Below, piece by piece: positions 8,061 through 16,474 of a DNA stretch of 22,238 nucleotides. A program made the position numbers and the translations under genes. Where the stretch lies: NCBI GenBank assembly GCA_045542375.1, contig JAZQKW010000176.1:1-22238 (forward strand), given 5' to 3'. Every line of letters begins with the position of its first letter. The first letter of the stretch is position 1. Source of the DNA: Eshraghiella sp045542375. Lineage in GTDB: Bacteria; Bacillota; Clostridia; Lachnospirales; Lachnospiraceae. Under the pieces are notes generated by a model. That model was given only the letters and a program-made list of their open reading frames with translations, was not told where the DNA came from and did not search any database.

Positions 8061-11000
8061 AAAATGCTTTAAATTAATTGTTGCTATGGCAGTAATGTTT
8101 TTGTCCGTTGTGGGAATATCTCATACCGTGGATGCGAAAAGCTATAATAAGAACGTGGGAAGCGGAAATGTTACCTGCGATAGTGATAACGCTACATACT
8201 ATATTACAGGAAGCACTAATAAGAACAATATAACTGTAGATGGTAAAGATATTACGATTTATCTTAAAAATGTAAATATCAATTTAAGAGATGACGGCTT
8301 TAAAGAAAAAGCCGCAATTAACATAAAAGGGGACAGCACAGTTACAATTTATCTTGAAGGTGATAATTGTCTCAAAGGCGGAAAGGATAAAGGATTTGAA
8401 ATACATTATGGTTATGCCGCAATCAGAGTGGCAGAGGGTTCATCCGTTACCATCCTTGGTAATGGTAAGCTGACTGCTGTAGGTGGTGGTGAAGATCTTG
8501 GAGCGGCAGCTATTGGTGGAGATGCTAATGAGGATGCCGGTAAGATAATAATTGGCGGTAACGGATATAATCCGGTGATTATTGCTTCTGCATCAACAGG
8601 TGGAGCAGGAATCGGAGCCGGATATAACGCAGATGCGGTAGAGGGAATTACTATTAACAGCGGAACAATAACAGCTACAGGCGGTTTTGGAGCAGCCGGA
8701 ATCGGTGGTGGAAGAGAGAGTTATGTAAAAGATATTTTAATTAAGGGTGGAACCATAACTGCAACCGGAGGTAAGTACGGAGCCGGAATTGGTGGTGGTA
8801 ACGCAATTAACGGCGGTGATGGCGGAGATGTTAACGGACTTGTCATAAAGGGCGGAACCATAACTGCAACCGGAGGAGAAGGAGCAGCCGGAATCGGTGG
8901 TGGTGAGGAAAGTGAAGTAAAAGGACTCAAGATAGAGGAGCTTTTTTACAATACCTTAAATATAACAGCAACAGGCGGTGAACTGGGAGCAGGAATCGGT
9001 AGTGGTAACGCAGATATTTCTTCAATAAATATTGCACTTTTTTATGGAACAATAAAAGCTCAGGGAGGAAAGAACGGACCGGGAATCGGAGCAGGTAACG
9101 GAAACTTTGGTAATATTAATATTACAGGTGCAGGTAAAATAACCGCAACAGGACTTAAAAGCGGATGCGGAATTGGTTCATCAGACGGAGAAGATGGCGG
9201 AAATATTACGATAACGGGAGTTAAGGGGCATCAGGATCTGGTAATAGATGCCAACGCCTGGTGGGATACTTCATCTACACATAATCTTAGCTGCAGTGCG
9301 GCGGCTATAGGTTCAGCCAATGCAGGCTGTGGAAACATTAAAATAAGTAATGCGAATGTTGATATATGCAGCTACGGTTATGCTTCAGGAATTGGTTCAG
9401 GAAAGAAAAGTGGGACTTATACCGGAAACGATATGGAAATCACCATTAGCAATTGTACGATTAAGGATAATGGAAGAGACAGATATGGAGCCGGAATCGG
9501 AGCAGGATGGGACAGTCAGGTAAAGAAAATTACCATATCAGACTCAATATACTCAGGAGGAAATATTGGAGGGTCTAATTGTACTAACAATCTGTGGAAT
9601 ATGAATGATATTGAATCAATAGAAATATATCGTTCTATAATATATGCAGAATGCACAGATAGTGGTGGTGGAAAAGCAGCCATTGGAACAGGTGCACTTG
9701 GTGAGATAGATTTGATTAAAATTGTAGACTCAGATGTTACGGCCACAAGTAAAATCGGAGCAGGAATCGGAACCGGAGGATATGCGGATGTAGGTATTTT
9801 TAAGATGACAGGAGGCGAATGCGAACATATATACATAGAGAACTGTCAGGTTGATGCAAAAGGAGGAAAAGGAGGAGCCGGAATTGGCGGTGGCTGGGGA
9901 ACCGTTGTTGATAAAATTGAGATAATTAATTGTAAATCAGTTAAAGCAACCGGAAGTCATCAGGGACAAGAAAACAGTAATGACGATGACGAATTCGCAG
10001 AATTTATGGGCTCAGCCGGAATCGGAGGCGGAGCGCGAGAAGGTTGTGGAGATATTATAATTAGTGGTTCTAATGTTGAAGCAACAGGTGATTACTGGTC
10101 AGCGGGAATAGGAAGCAGCGGAAGTAATACAGCATCGTCTACATTATGGAATGTGACCTGTGGAAGTATTTCAATAACAGACTCCACAATAAAAGCAACA
10201 GGAGGATATGGTGGAGCGGGAATTGGTACCGGAAAGGGTACCCAGTATGTATCAGATGCACAGATATTAATTGAGGACAGTAAGGTTGTTGCATTCGGTG
10301 GGGGAAAGGGAGCCGGAATTGGAGCCGGTTCCAACGGAATCGGAGCAATGACTACGCTTGCTCCGGCAGATAACTCAGACCTTGCCCGTGGTGGTGAAGC
10401 TAATATAGATATAAAAATAAAAGGTAAATCCAGAGTTGAGGCAACCGGTGGATATGGAGCAGCCGGAATCGGAGGAGGATACGAAGGGGGTGCTAAGGCT
10501 GTGTATATTGAATTGGAGGAGACAAGGCGCGTAGGCAGCGAATGGATGTATTATGTAAAAGCATATGGTGGTGATGGAGCAGCCGGAATCGGAAGTGGTG
10601 GTGTATATAAAGGTGAAAAAAATATTGCAAAACAGGTAGGACAGGATTTAGGGAAGATAACCATTAGTGGAGGATATGTATATGCCAAGGGTGGTGAAGA
10701 CTACGGTCTTGGCTCAGGAGCCGGAATCGGAGGCGGAGCACGAGGCGGTGCTTTATTGGGATTCTACGTAACAGGCGGATATGTTGAAGCTAGTGCAGGA
10801 CACTCTTATTATAAGATGAGTGCAAAATCAGATATCGGTTCAGGTGGAAATGATGTGAAGGATAAAGATGACAGAAATTATGAGATTTCCGGTGGAACGA
10901 TAATAGGAAGTCTTAGTGCTGAACCTTCTAAAATAACAATAAGTGGTGGTTCTGTTAAAGCTAGAGTTAATAATGCAGTTGATGCAGATGGTAATAAAGT

Positions 11001-13695
11001 GTATCAGACAACCTTAGAATTAGAGAACAACGAGTATACACCGATTACCAATCTTCAATTGACAAAGACGAATTATGGTAAGCATGATATTATTTCAGAC
11101 GGAGAAAAAAGAATATATTTCTATCTGCCGGTGTCTGAACCAAATGCAGCAAAAGCGTATTTCTTCGTTGATAGGAAATATCAGAATTACTATGGACAGA
11201 CTGTTAGTGATGGAACGGGATGGCTGAAAAAAGACCCGAGGTTAAGTATTGAAGGCATACAACGCCCATATATGGACGAGGTTTTTAGTCGTGTGGTATC
11301 GCCAAGAGGCAATGGAACTGTGACATATACTATTAGCGGTGTTGCATCAATTCTTGATGAAAATGGCAATAAGGTTAATTCCATTACAGTTGATATGAAC
11401 AACAGTGAAGTTGAATTATATGGAGAAGGCAGAGGTAACTTCACATTAACTGCCAATGTCCAGTATAACAATAACGTATACTGGAATGGAACCGTGTCAA
11501 AAACGGAAACAATCAAGCTGGAATCAGCCAATATAGAAATCGTAGAAGAGTCCGGAAAAGTGTATGATGGTACACCTATAGATAACCCGGGTGTCAATAC
11601 CAATAGTGACGGTAAACTGACATATCATTATTCTAAATTTATCAGCGAATATGATACTTGGACCGAACCTGTGGAAGGCATACCAACTGAGGTGGGTAAG
11701 TATAAAGTATGGGTTTCAATTGGGGCAACAGATATGTATACAAGCGCATCAAGCGGAGATAAGATATTTTATATTTCTAAACGCCCGGTAACCCTTTCTA
11801 TGACAGCAAAAGAGAACGGCGGCGGCGCATCGGTTATCGTTAAGGTGTCAGGAATTGTTGATGCTACTGTCAATTATGGAAAAATACAGTTTGATTACAT
11901 AGATTATCAGGGAATACCGCAGGTGGTAACTGTTCCTGTAGTTAAAAATAACGACGGAACATATACCGCTACAGCAGATTTTGATTCGGTTGTAAGCGGT
12001 GAACATACAATTTCTGCTACATATGTAGAGTATGACAGTAACTACACATGTAATCCGGTGACACAGAGCTTTGACAAAAGTAAGTCTTACAGAGAAATAA
12101 TATTTGGAAATATTGGAGAAAAATATTACGGAGATTCATCATTTACGCTTCCTGTATCAGTAGAAGCCGGAACCGCTTCGGTAGATGATGTGTGGACTTA
12201 TGAAATAGTTGATTATTATGCAGAATTACCGGAGGCTGTTTCCATTGCAGCAGATGGTACGGTAACAATTGAGAATGCAGGAATTGCTGTAATCAAGGTA
12301 AAAGTTACAGATGCACATGGTGTATATGCAGATGCAATAGGATATACAACAATTTCCGTAAAACCAAAGGAAGTAACCGTAACTTCTTATGCATATGAAA
12401 GCGGAGATCCGTTAAAAACACCTGTTACAAGTGCTGAATATGGTAAACTAGCCGAATTGGAATATGGTATGAACTTTACTTCCATAAATGCTACTGACAT
12501 AGATAATTATGGAAGAAGTATAGTAACCTTGGCAACTGTACCGCTTACTGAGTCCTCAGAAGCAGGAGCACATAAAATAGAAATTAACAAAGTTGTAAAA
12601 GAAAATCTTACAAGAACCGTTGACCCATTTATGTCAAGAAATTATAAGGTTACATATATTCCGGGAGAAATTACCGTTACCAAAGCAACCTTGACAGTTA
12701 ATGCCGGTGATGTAACTATGAAGTACGGAGATATTCCTGAGTACACATTCACATATGATGGTTTGATGGAATGGGATAACATAGACAACGTATTTACTGA
12801 ATCTGACAGACCACAGGCAATAGTTGATACGACTGTTACTGATGGAAAGACATTGGAGCAGTTAAAGCCGGGCGTGTATGCTGACGTATTGAAACCAACA
12901 GGAGTTTCAGAGACGGACAATTATAAGATTGTGTATGGAACAGCAGGAGATTTATCCATTAATAAAAGATATATCGAGGTACATCTTATCGTAGCAGATA
13001 AAGTATATGATGGACAGGTGGCAGAGGTAAAGCCTAATCTTGAAATGATATTAGATAATACCGATTATGATGGAAGACTTGTATATACTTACTATGAAAT
13101 CACAGAAGAGGGAATTAGTAAGATTGACGGAGCACCTACTGATGCAGGACATTATGCAGTAGAAGTAAACGCAAGAGAAAGTGAATATTACACAAGTTCC
13201 CTTTGCCGTAAGCTGTACAGGATTGAGAAAGCAACTCCTGATGTGGATACACCGATAGTTCCTGATATTCTTTTTGAAGAAGGGCTGAAGCTTTCTAAAC
13301 AGAATCTGCCTGAAGGCTGGAGTTGGCTAATACCTGATATGGAACTTGTGGTTGGAGAAGTATCGGAGCAGGCTATGTATACGCCTGAAGATACGAGAAA
13401 TTATAATACTGTCACAGGGCGTATAAGCTTTAACGTATATGAAGAGAGCCTGCCGGAAGAGGTTCCTGATGATTCAGAAGGTGAAGAAGACCCGGAAGAT
13501 ACTGAAGATGACGAGGACGAGGATACATTTGATAAATCAGATGAAGGTGATCCAAGAGAAGATGATGAAAATCTTGATGGGGATAAATCGCCGGATGCAG
13601 GTGATTCAACCAATATATATCCATTTATCATATTGGCATTGTTATCAGCGGTTGGTATCGTTTATCTGTTGAAAAGAAAAGTGGAACATGAATAA
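8050..13695 (+). CDS. Giant cell-surface protein with AGIGGG repeats, MBG-like domains and a sortase-like tail
   Basis: An 1881-residue secreted surface protein, probably an adhesin or matrix-binding protein. The ATG at 8050 is preferred over an in-frame TTG at 8035 because GGAGG (8037-8041) sits 8 bases before it. It has a signal peptide (1 to about 29, ending TVDA), an N-terminal beta-rich region resembling carbohydrate-binding solenoids, and about 22 copies of an A-G-I-G-G-G turn at roughly 20-45 residue spacing (about 150-935), alternating with short I/V-rich strands and TITATGG-type strands, as in a beta-helix. Next come MBG/YDG-like beta domains starting at KVYDGTPI (about 1170), NYKVTYIPGEITV (about 1534) and KVYDGQVAEV (about 1649). 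An acidic D/E spacer (about 1797-1846), SPDAGDSTN (from 1847), one hydrophobic helix and KRK close it. The motif replaces LPxTG; wall anchoring is inferred. Ligand unknown. Confidence 0.85.
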   Translation: MGIRKCFKLIVAMAVMFLSVVGISHTVDAKSYNKNVGSGNVTCDSDNATYYITGSTNKNNITVDGKDITIYLKNVNINLRDDGFKEKAAINIKGDSTVTIYLEGDNCLKGGKDKGFEIHYGYAAIRVAEGSSVTILGNGKLTAVGGGEDLGAAAIGGDANEDAGKIIIGGNGYNPVIIASASTGGAGIGAGYNADAVEGITINSGTITATGGFGAAGIGGGRESYVKDILIKGGTITATGGKYGAGIGGGNAINGGDGGDVNGLVIKGGTITATGGEGAAGIGGGEESEVKGLKIEELFYNTLNITATGGELGAGIGSGNADISSINIALFYGTIKAQGGKNGPGIGAGNGNFGNINITGAGKITATGLKSGCGIGSSDGEDGGNITITGVKGHQDLVIDANAWWDTSSTHNLSCSAAAIGSANAGCGNIKISNANVDICSYGYASGIGSGKKSGTYTGNDMEITISNCTIKDNGRDRYGAGIGAGWDSQVKKITISDSIYSGGNIGGSNCTNNLWNMNDIESIEIYRSIIYAECTDSGGGKAAIGTGALGEIDLIKIVDSDVTATSKIGAGIGTGGYADVGIFKMTGGECEHIYIENCQVDAKGGKGGAGIGGGWGTVVDKIEIINCKSVKATGSHQGQENSNDDDEFAEFMGSAGIGGGAREGCGDIIISGSNVEATGDYWSAGIGSSGSNTASSTLWNVTCGSISITDSTIKATGGYGGAGIGTGKGTQYVSDAQILIEDSKVVAFGGGKGAGIGAGSNGIGAMTTLAPADNSDLARGGEANIDIKIKGKSRVEATGGYGAAGIGGGYEGGAKAVYIELEETRRVGSEWMYYVKAYGGDGAAGIGSGGVYKGEKNIAKQVGQDLGKITISGGYVYAKGGEDYGLGSGAGIGGGARGGALLGFYVTGGYVEASAGHSYYKMSAKSDIGSGGNDVKDKDDRNYEISGGTIIGSLSAEPSKITISGGSVKARVNNAVDADGNKVYQTTLELENNEYTPITNLQLTKTNYGKHDIISDGEKRIYFYLPVSEPNAAKAYFFVDRKYQNYYGQTVSDGTGWLKKDPRLSIEGIQRPYMDEVFSRVVSPRGNGTVTYTISGVASILDENGNKVNSITVDMNNSEVELYGEGRGNFTLTANVQYNNNVYWNGTVSKTETIKLESANIEIVEESGKVYDGTPIDNPGVNTNSDGKLTYHYSKFISEYDTWTEPVEGIPTEVGKYKVWVSIGATDMYTSASSGDKIFYISKRPVTLSMTAKENGGGASVIVKVSGIVDATVNYGKIQFDYIDYQGIPQVVTVPVVKNNDGTYTATADFDSVVSGEHTISATYVEYDSNYTCNPVTQSFDKSKSYREIIFGNIGEKYYGDSSFTLPVSVEAGTASVDDVWTYEIVDYYAELPEAVSIAADGTVTIENAGIAVIKVKVTDAHGVYADAIGYTTISVKPKEVTVTSYAYESGDPLKTPVTSAEYGKLAELEYGMNFTSINATDIDNYGRSIVTLATVPLTESSEAGAHKIEINKVVKENLTRTVDPFMSRNYKVTYIPGEITVTKATLTVNAGDVTMKYGDIPEYTFTYDGLMEWDNIDNVFTESDRPQAIVDTTVTDGKTLEQLKPGVYADVLKPTGVSETDNYKIVYGTAGDLSINKRYIEVHLIVADKVYDGQVAEVKPNLEMILDNTDYDGRLVYTYYEITEEGISKIDGAPTDAGHYAVEVNARESEYYTSSLCRKLYRIEKATPDVDTPIVPDILFEEGLKLSKQNLPEGWSWLIPDMELVVGEVSEQAMYTPEDTRNYNTVTGRISFNVYEESLPEEVPDDSEGEEDPEDTEDDEDEDTFDKSDEGDPREDDENLDGDKSPDAGDSTNIYPFIILALLSAVGIVYLLKRKVEHE
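8500..10850 (+). repeat. Coding repeat array encoding AGIGGG turns
   Basis: The DNA repeats a variable unit around GCCGGAATCGGAGGCGGA more than 20 times. Neighbouring units can be nearly identical: an almost exact copy of AACCATAACTGCAACCGGAG occurs near 8751 and again near 8857, and AGCAGCCGGAATCGGTGGTG near 8690 and 8882. Such units can recombine, so copy number may differ between strains. Confidence 0.7.
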
Positions 13696-13713
13696 TTATA
13701 AATAAAAATAAGG

Positions 13714-13742
13714 TTGTACATTAAGCTTTAATTGGCTATTAT
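13714..13742 (+). promoter_or_regulatory. Sigma-A promoter for the leader-CD3324-DUF1062 unit
   Basis: TTGTAC (13714-13719), a 17-base spacer and TATTAT (13737-13742) form a good sigma-A promoter, 19 bases after the surface-protein stop codon. Transcription would start near 13749, inside or at the edge of a 17-base palindrome, which points to repression of this promoter. Confidence 0.65.
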
Positions 13743-13754
13743 CAAGTTGATAAT
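13738..13754 (+). promoter_or_regulatory. Perfect 17-base palindrome, probable operator
   Basis: ATTATCAA and TTGATAAT are exact reverse complements around a central G (13746). The site covers the -10 element and the predicted start point, where a dimeric repressor would block initiation. The regulator is unknown; the helix-turn-helix protein encoded at 13880 is one candidate by proximity only. Confidence 0.55.
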
Positions 13755-13783
13755 GTTTGCATATTGAAAGGAGAGAGGCTTTT

Positions 13784-13813
13784 ATGCTTAGAAGATATGT
13801 TATGGCTCAGTAG
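13784..13813 (+). CDS. Putative 9-residue leader peptide
   Basis: ATG at 13784 opens MLRRYVMAQ and stops with TAG at 13811-13813. It has its own strong ribosome binding site, AAAGGAGAG (13768-13776), and sits at the head of the transcript. Its stop codon lies in the loop between two complementary segments (13805-13810 and 13815-13820), so a ribosome stalled on or ending this frame would change which hairpin forms. This matches the logic of leader-peptide attenuation. Such a short frame could occur by chance; the combination with ribosome binding site and hairpins is the support. Confidence 0.45.
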   Translation: MLRRYVMAQ

Positions 13814-13849
13814 TCTGAGCTTAAAATAAAATGAATAGCTAAGCTCAGA
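13805..13849 (+). promoter_or_regulatory. Mutually exclusive hairpins, putative attenuator
   Basis: Segment 1 GCTCAG (13805-13810) can pair with segment 2 CTGAGC (13815-13820) around the leader stop. Segment 2, extended as TCTGAGCTTA (13814-13823), can instead pair perfectly over 10 bases with TAAGCTCAGA (13840-13849). The two structures compete. Neither is followed by a T run, so control of translation or RNA stability is more likely than termination. A weak further pairing, AATCC (13851-13855) with GGATT (13872-13876), touches the CD3324 ribosome binding site. Confidence 0.5.
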
Positions 13850-13879
13850 TGAATCCCGAACAATAACAGGAGGATTACA

Positions 13880-14146
13880 ATGAGCTATATTAAAGCAGAA
13901 GATGTTCTGCCGAAAGAATTAATAGAAACTATTCAGCAATACGTTAGTGGAACTAATATATACATTCCATGCAAAGAGAAAAAAGACTGGGGCAGCAATA
14001 CGGAAACTAAGAATTTTTATGTTGTACGCAATCATGAGATTTGCGATAAATATGAAAATGGTGTTTCAGCGAAAGAACTTGCGAAAGAATATTCCCTGTC
14101 CGTGAAAAGTATACAGAGAATAATCAGAGGCAGAAGCCATGTGTGA
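13880..14146 (+). CDS. CD3324-family small helix-turn-helix protein
   Basis: An 88-residue protein of the CD3324 family, named after a Clostridioides difficile gene and related in its C-terminus to Mor-type activators. The N-terminus reads MSYIKAEDVLPKELIETIQQYVSG, followed by the family's IYIPCKEKKDWG block. The C-terminal third (about 59-84), with SAKELAKEYSLSVKSIQRII, is a clear helix-turn-helix. DNA binding is likely but its target is unknown. AGGAGG (13868-13873) precedes the ATG. It overlaps the next gene by 8 bases, so the two are translationally coupled, and it is the first full gene behind the operator, leader and hairpins. Confidence 0.8.
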   Translation: MSYIKAEDVLPKELIETIQQYVSGTNIYIPCKEKKDWGSNTETKNFYVVRNHEICDKYENGVSAKELAKEYSLSVKSIQRIIRGRSHV

Positions 14147-14435
14147 AAGTTCGTTAAAAGTATACCATCGTTGCGGAGGGTGCGGTAAGAAACAGGAGTT
14201 TATTAACTCAGGAAAGTTCAGAGTAAATGCCAATGGCAACCGTGTTGATGTGTGGCTCATATACAGATGTAAGAAATGCAAACATTCGTGGAATCTGACA
14301 ATTTTTGAAAGGACTAAGCCTTCAAAAATCAATCAAGAAGAATACGAACTATTTATGGATAATGATTATGAGCTTGCAATGAAGTATGGAAATGATATGT
14401 ATTTCTTGAAAAAGAATAATGCTGAATTTAAGTAG
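14139..14435 (+). CDS. DUF1062-family zinc-ribbon protein
   Basis: A 98-residue protein matching the head of the DUF1062 family. Two cysteine pairs, C12GGC15 and C44KKC47, form a zinc ribbon around the conserved block GKFRVNANGNRVDVWLIY, with KHSWNLTIFERTKPS after the second pair. Full DUF1062 proteins are longer (from memory, near 180 residues), so this is a short version ending soon after the zinc ribbon. Molecular function is unknown; a nucleic-acid or ribosome link is possible but not shown. The ATG is inside the end of the CD3324 gene (ATGTGTGA overlap), and a strong terminator follows at once. The pairing with CD3324-type genes is something I recall in other Clostridia. Confidence 0.75.
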   Translation: MCESSLKVYHRCGGCGKKQEFINSGKFRVNANGNRVDVWLIYRCKKCKHSWNLTIFERTKPSKINQEEYELFMDNDYELAMKYGNDMYFLKKNNAEFK

Positions 14436-14443
14436 TAAGAATT

Positions 14444-14480
14444 GGCACAGACTGCGTATGCAGTCTGTGCCTGATTTTTT
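14444..14480 (+). terminator. Strong intrinsic terminator closing the + strand half
   Basis: GGCACAGACTGC (14444-14455) and GCAGTCTGTGCC (14460-14471) pair perfectly over 12 bases around a GTAT loop, followed by TGATTTTTT. It lies 9 bases after the DUF1062 stop. The T run reaches the last codon of the convergent sigma-factor gene, so that transcript must read into the same hairpin. Confidence 0.9.
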
Positions 14481-16389
14481 ACTGTAATAAATCTTTTCTA
14501 ATCTGGTCAAAAATCGCATCTGTATCTTCTTCAGGGATGTCACATTTCATATTAATCATAGCAAAATGGCCATCCTTTTCGGTGAGAAGTGTATATGAAG
14601 GAGCACTCAATTCTTTTTCTATATAAACATTCACACCGCTCTCAAGGGTTCCTAATTTAGGGTAGTATTCCTCTAATACATCAGTCATATCATGATAGCC
14701 TTCAATAGTATATTTGCATTCCGGAGTTTCATATGTAAATTCATATGAATCTAATTTTTTGATGTATGAATAGTCTTTAATGCAGATGCCGAATTTATCA
14801 ATTACTGATTTTGCAAAAAGATCAATAGCATATGCTTTATCTGTTCCCGTAATTTTATCAGGGGTGCCCACATATTCAAAACTTACTCGGTCTAACATTG
14901 CTTCAAAATGTTTTTTGAAATCAGGATCATCATCTCGGATATGAGCTTTAAGTCTGATTACGCAGTTTTGGTCAAAATATTTATATGCATAGCATATATC
15001 TAATGGGGAGCCGGTAATGTAAATGTAATAATCGCCATGGTGATACATTTCGCCTTTTGAGTATTCATCATACTCGTAGTTTTGTACAAATTCTTCTACA
15101 GTTTCACAATTCTGCGCTTCAAGACGTTCTATTATAAAACTGTGTCCACAATCATCTATCGTATCAACAAGCAAAAGATCGTCGATGGCATCAAGACGGA
15201 TATAAGGCGCCTCAAGTTCAAAAATTTTTAAATTATCAGTAGCAACTTTAAAAAAACTTTGACCGGTTATTCCATCACGTTTATATGTTCCGATAACATA
15301 TTCCTCAGGCTGAATACAGCTACTGTTATTCCATATTATTTTCTCCATCGCTGCATTAAAAACTAAATCTCCGGAAGCCATTCCCTCTTCATTGATATAG
15401 TTGATTTTGTAATCATATTTTGAAGGTAAAATACCATTTTCGGTGCCTTCAGGAGCAGTAGTTGTAGTATCTTCTTTTTCGTTCTCTGTGGCAGAGGTTG
15501 TATTGTCCATAACAGTATCGTAAGTTGGTGTATCATCTGTTTCCTTATCCTTGTTGCCGGATATGACTACACCTGCAATAATTCCACCTGCTACTACAGC
15601 AGCAACGGCAACAGCAACAGCGATTTTTCCACCAAGTGTTGCAAAAAATCCTGACTTTGCACTTGTTGCAACAGTAGCACCTGCTCCTGCACCGACAGAG
15701 TTGCCACCCATAGTCATGATTTTTCCGATTACAGAAGCACAGTCAGGGATTTCGCAGGCAAACACATCTCTTTCTGCAGCAAAAAATATATAGAGAAATG
15801 GAAGGATGGCAACTGTTCTAAGCTTGATACCCTGATTCTCAAGCTTCTCTGCTTCTTCTCTCATAGCCTTTCTTGCATAATTGAGACGACTTTTAACCGT
15901 ATTTTCAGAGCAACCATAGGCCGCTGCAATTTCTTTTACAGAGTAATCCTGATAATAGTACATAAAAATTGTAACTCGCTGTTCAATAGGAAGCCCCTCA
16001 ATCATTTTTGCAATAATTTCCCTGACTTCTTTATCAATAATAATGTCATCTGCAGATTTCTGTTTGTCAGGAACTTCTAATGGAGCATCTTCATCATCCG
16101 TACTGCTAAAACTGATTACGTTATTATGCTTAATCAGATTAAGACATTTGTTGGAAGCAATACGCATAAGCCATGATGGGAATTTTGCCGGGTCATTGAG
16201 AGTGTTAAGCTCCGTAAAGGCTTTGATAAAGGTGTCCTGAGCAATATCATCTGCATCTGCGTCGGATAAGTTGTATTTCCTGCATACAAAAATAATATCA
16301 GTATAATATCTGTTATACAGTTTCTCCAACGCTGCATTGTCTTTTTTGGCAGCCAGATTCACAAGGGTAATTAATTCTTTTTCGTTCAT
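14479..16389 (-). CDS. ECF-type sigma factor fused to a membrane anchor and extracytoplasmic domain
   Basis: A 636-residue fusion. Residues 1 to about 185 are a complete extracytoplasmic-function sigma factor: region 2 with NRYYTDIIFVCRKY, DADDIAQDTFIKAF and WLMRIASNKCLNLI, then region 4 with GLPIEQRVTIFMYYYQDYS and the helix-turn-helix GCSENTVKSRLNYARKAM. A Gly/Ala-rich linker leads to one membrane helix (about 254-277, KIAVAVAVAAVVAGGIIAGV), a Thr/Asp/Glu-rich stalk (about 280-320) and a 300-residue outer domain I do not recognise. Typical ECF factors have about 180 residues and a separate anti-sigma gene; none is adjacent here, so the tail may act as built-in sensor and anchor. GAAAGGAAC lies 9 bases before the ATG. 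Target genes unknown. Confidence 0.85.
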   Translation of the reverse strand: MNEKELITLVNLAAKKDNAALEKLYNRYYTDIIFVCRKYNLSDADADDIAQDTFIKAFTELNTLNDPAKFPSWLMRIASNKCLNLIKHNNVISFSSTDDEDAPLEVPDKQKSADDIIIDKEVREIIAKMIEGLPIEQRVTIFMYYYQDYSVKEIAAAYGCSENTVKSRLNYARKAMREEAEKLENQGIKLRTVAILPFLYIFFAAERDVFACEIPDCASVIGKIMTMGGNSVGAGAGATVATSAKSGFFATLGGKIAVAVAVAAVVAGGIIAGVVISGNKDKETDDTPTYDTVMDNTTSATENEKEDTTTTAPEGTENGILPSKYDYKINYINEEGMASGDLVFNAAMEKIIWNNSSCIQPEEYVIGTYKRDGITGQSFFKVATDNLKIFELEAPYIRLDAIDDLLLVDTIDDCGHSFIIERLEAQNCETVEEFVQNYEYDEYSKGEMYHHGDYYIYITGSPLDICYAYKYFDQNCVIRLKAHIRDDDPDFKKHFEAMLDRVSFEYVGTPDKITGTDKAYAIDLFAKSVIDKFGICIKDYSYIKKLDSYEFTYETPECKYTIEGYHDMTDVLEEYYPKLGTLESGVNVYIEKELSAPSYTLLTEKDGHFAMINMKCDIPEEDTDAIFDQIRKDLLQ

Positions 16390-16427
16390 TTTCGTATGTT
16401 CCTTTCAAAAAAATTGTTTAACACTCA

Positions 16428-16456
16428 TAAGACAACTGATTGTGTTAATAGGTTTT
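16428..16456 (-). promoter_or_regulatory. Possible ECF-type autoregulatory promoter within an inverted repeat
   Basis: On the - strand AAAACCT (16456-16450), a 15-base gap and TGTCTTA (16434-16428) resemble the GAAAC / CGTC pattern of ECF promoters, about 40 bases upstream of the sigma-factor start. A 7-base inverted repeat, TTAACAC/GTGTTAA (16448-16442 and 16424-16418), overlaps it and is followed by a T run, so the same stretch could instead end the cobalamin operon weakly. The two readings are not exclusive. Confidence 0.35.
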
Positions 16457-16474
16457 ATATTTTTGAAAATTTTT

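Noticed and set aside
8721..8930. Proline/serine-rich open frame on the - strand inside the giant surface gene (others near 9516-9836 and 10092-10348)
   Set aside because: It is the antisense reading of GGA/GGT-rich repeats; no ribosome binding site, and the + strand gene explains the region fully.
8500..10850. CRISPR-like periodic repeats
   Set aside because: The units are degenerate, in frame and protein-coding, with irregular spacing and no palindromic repeat core.
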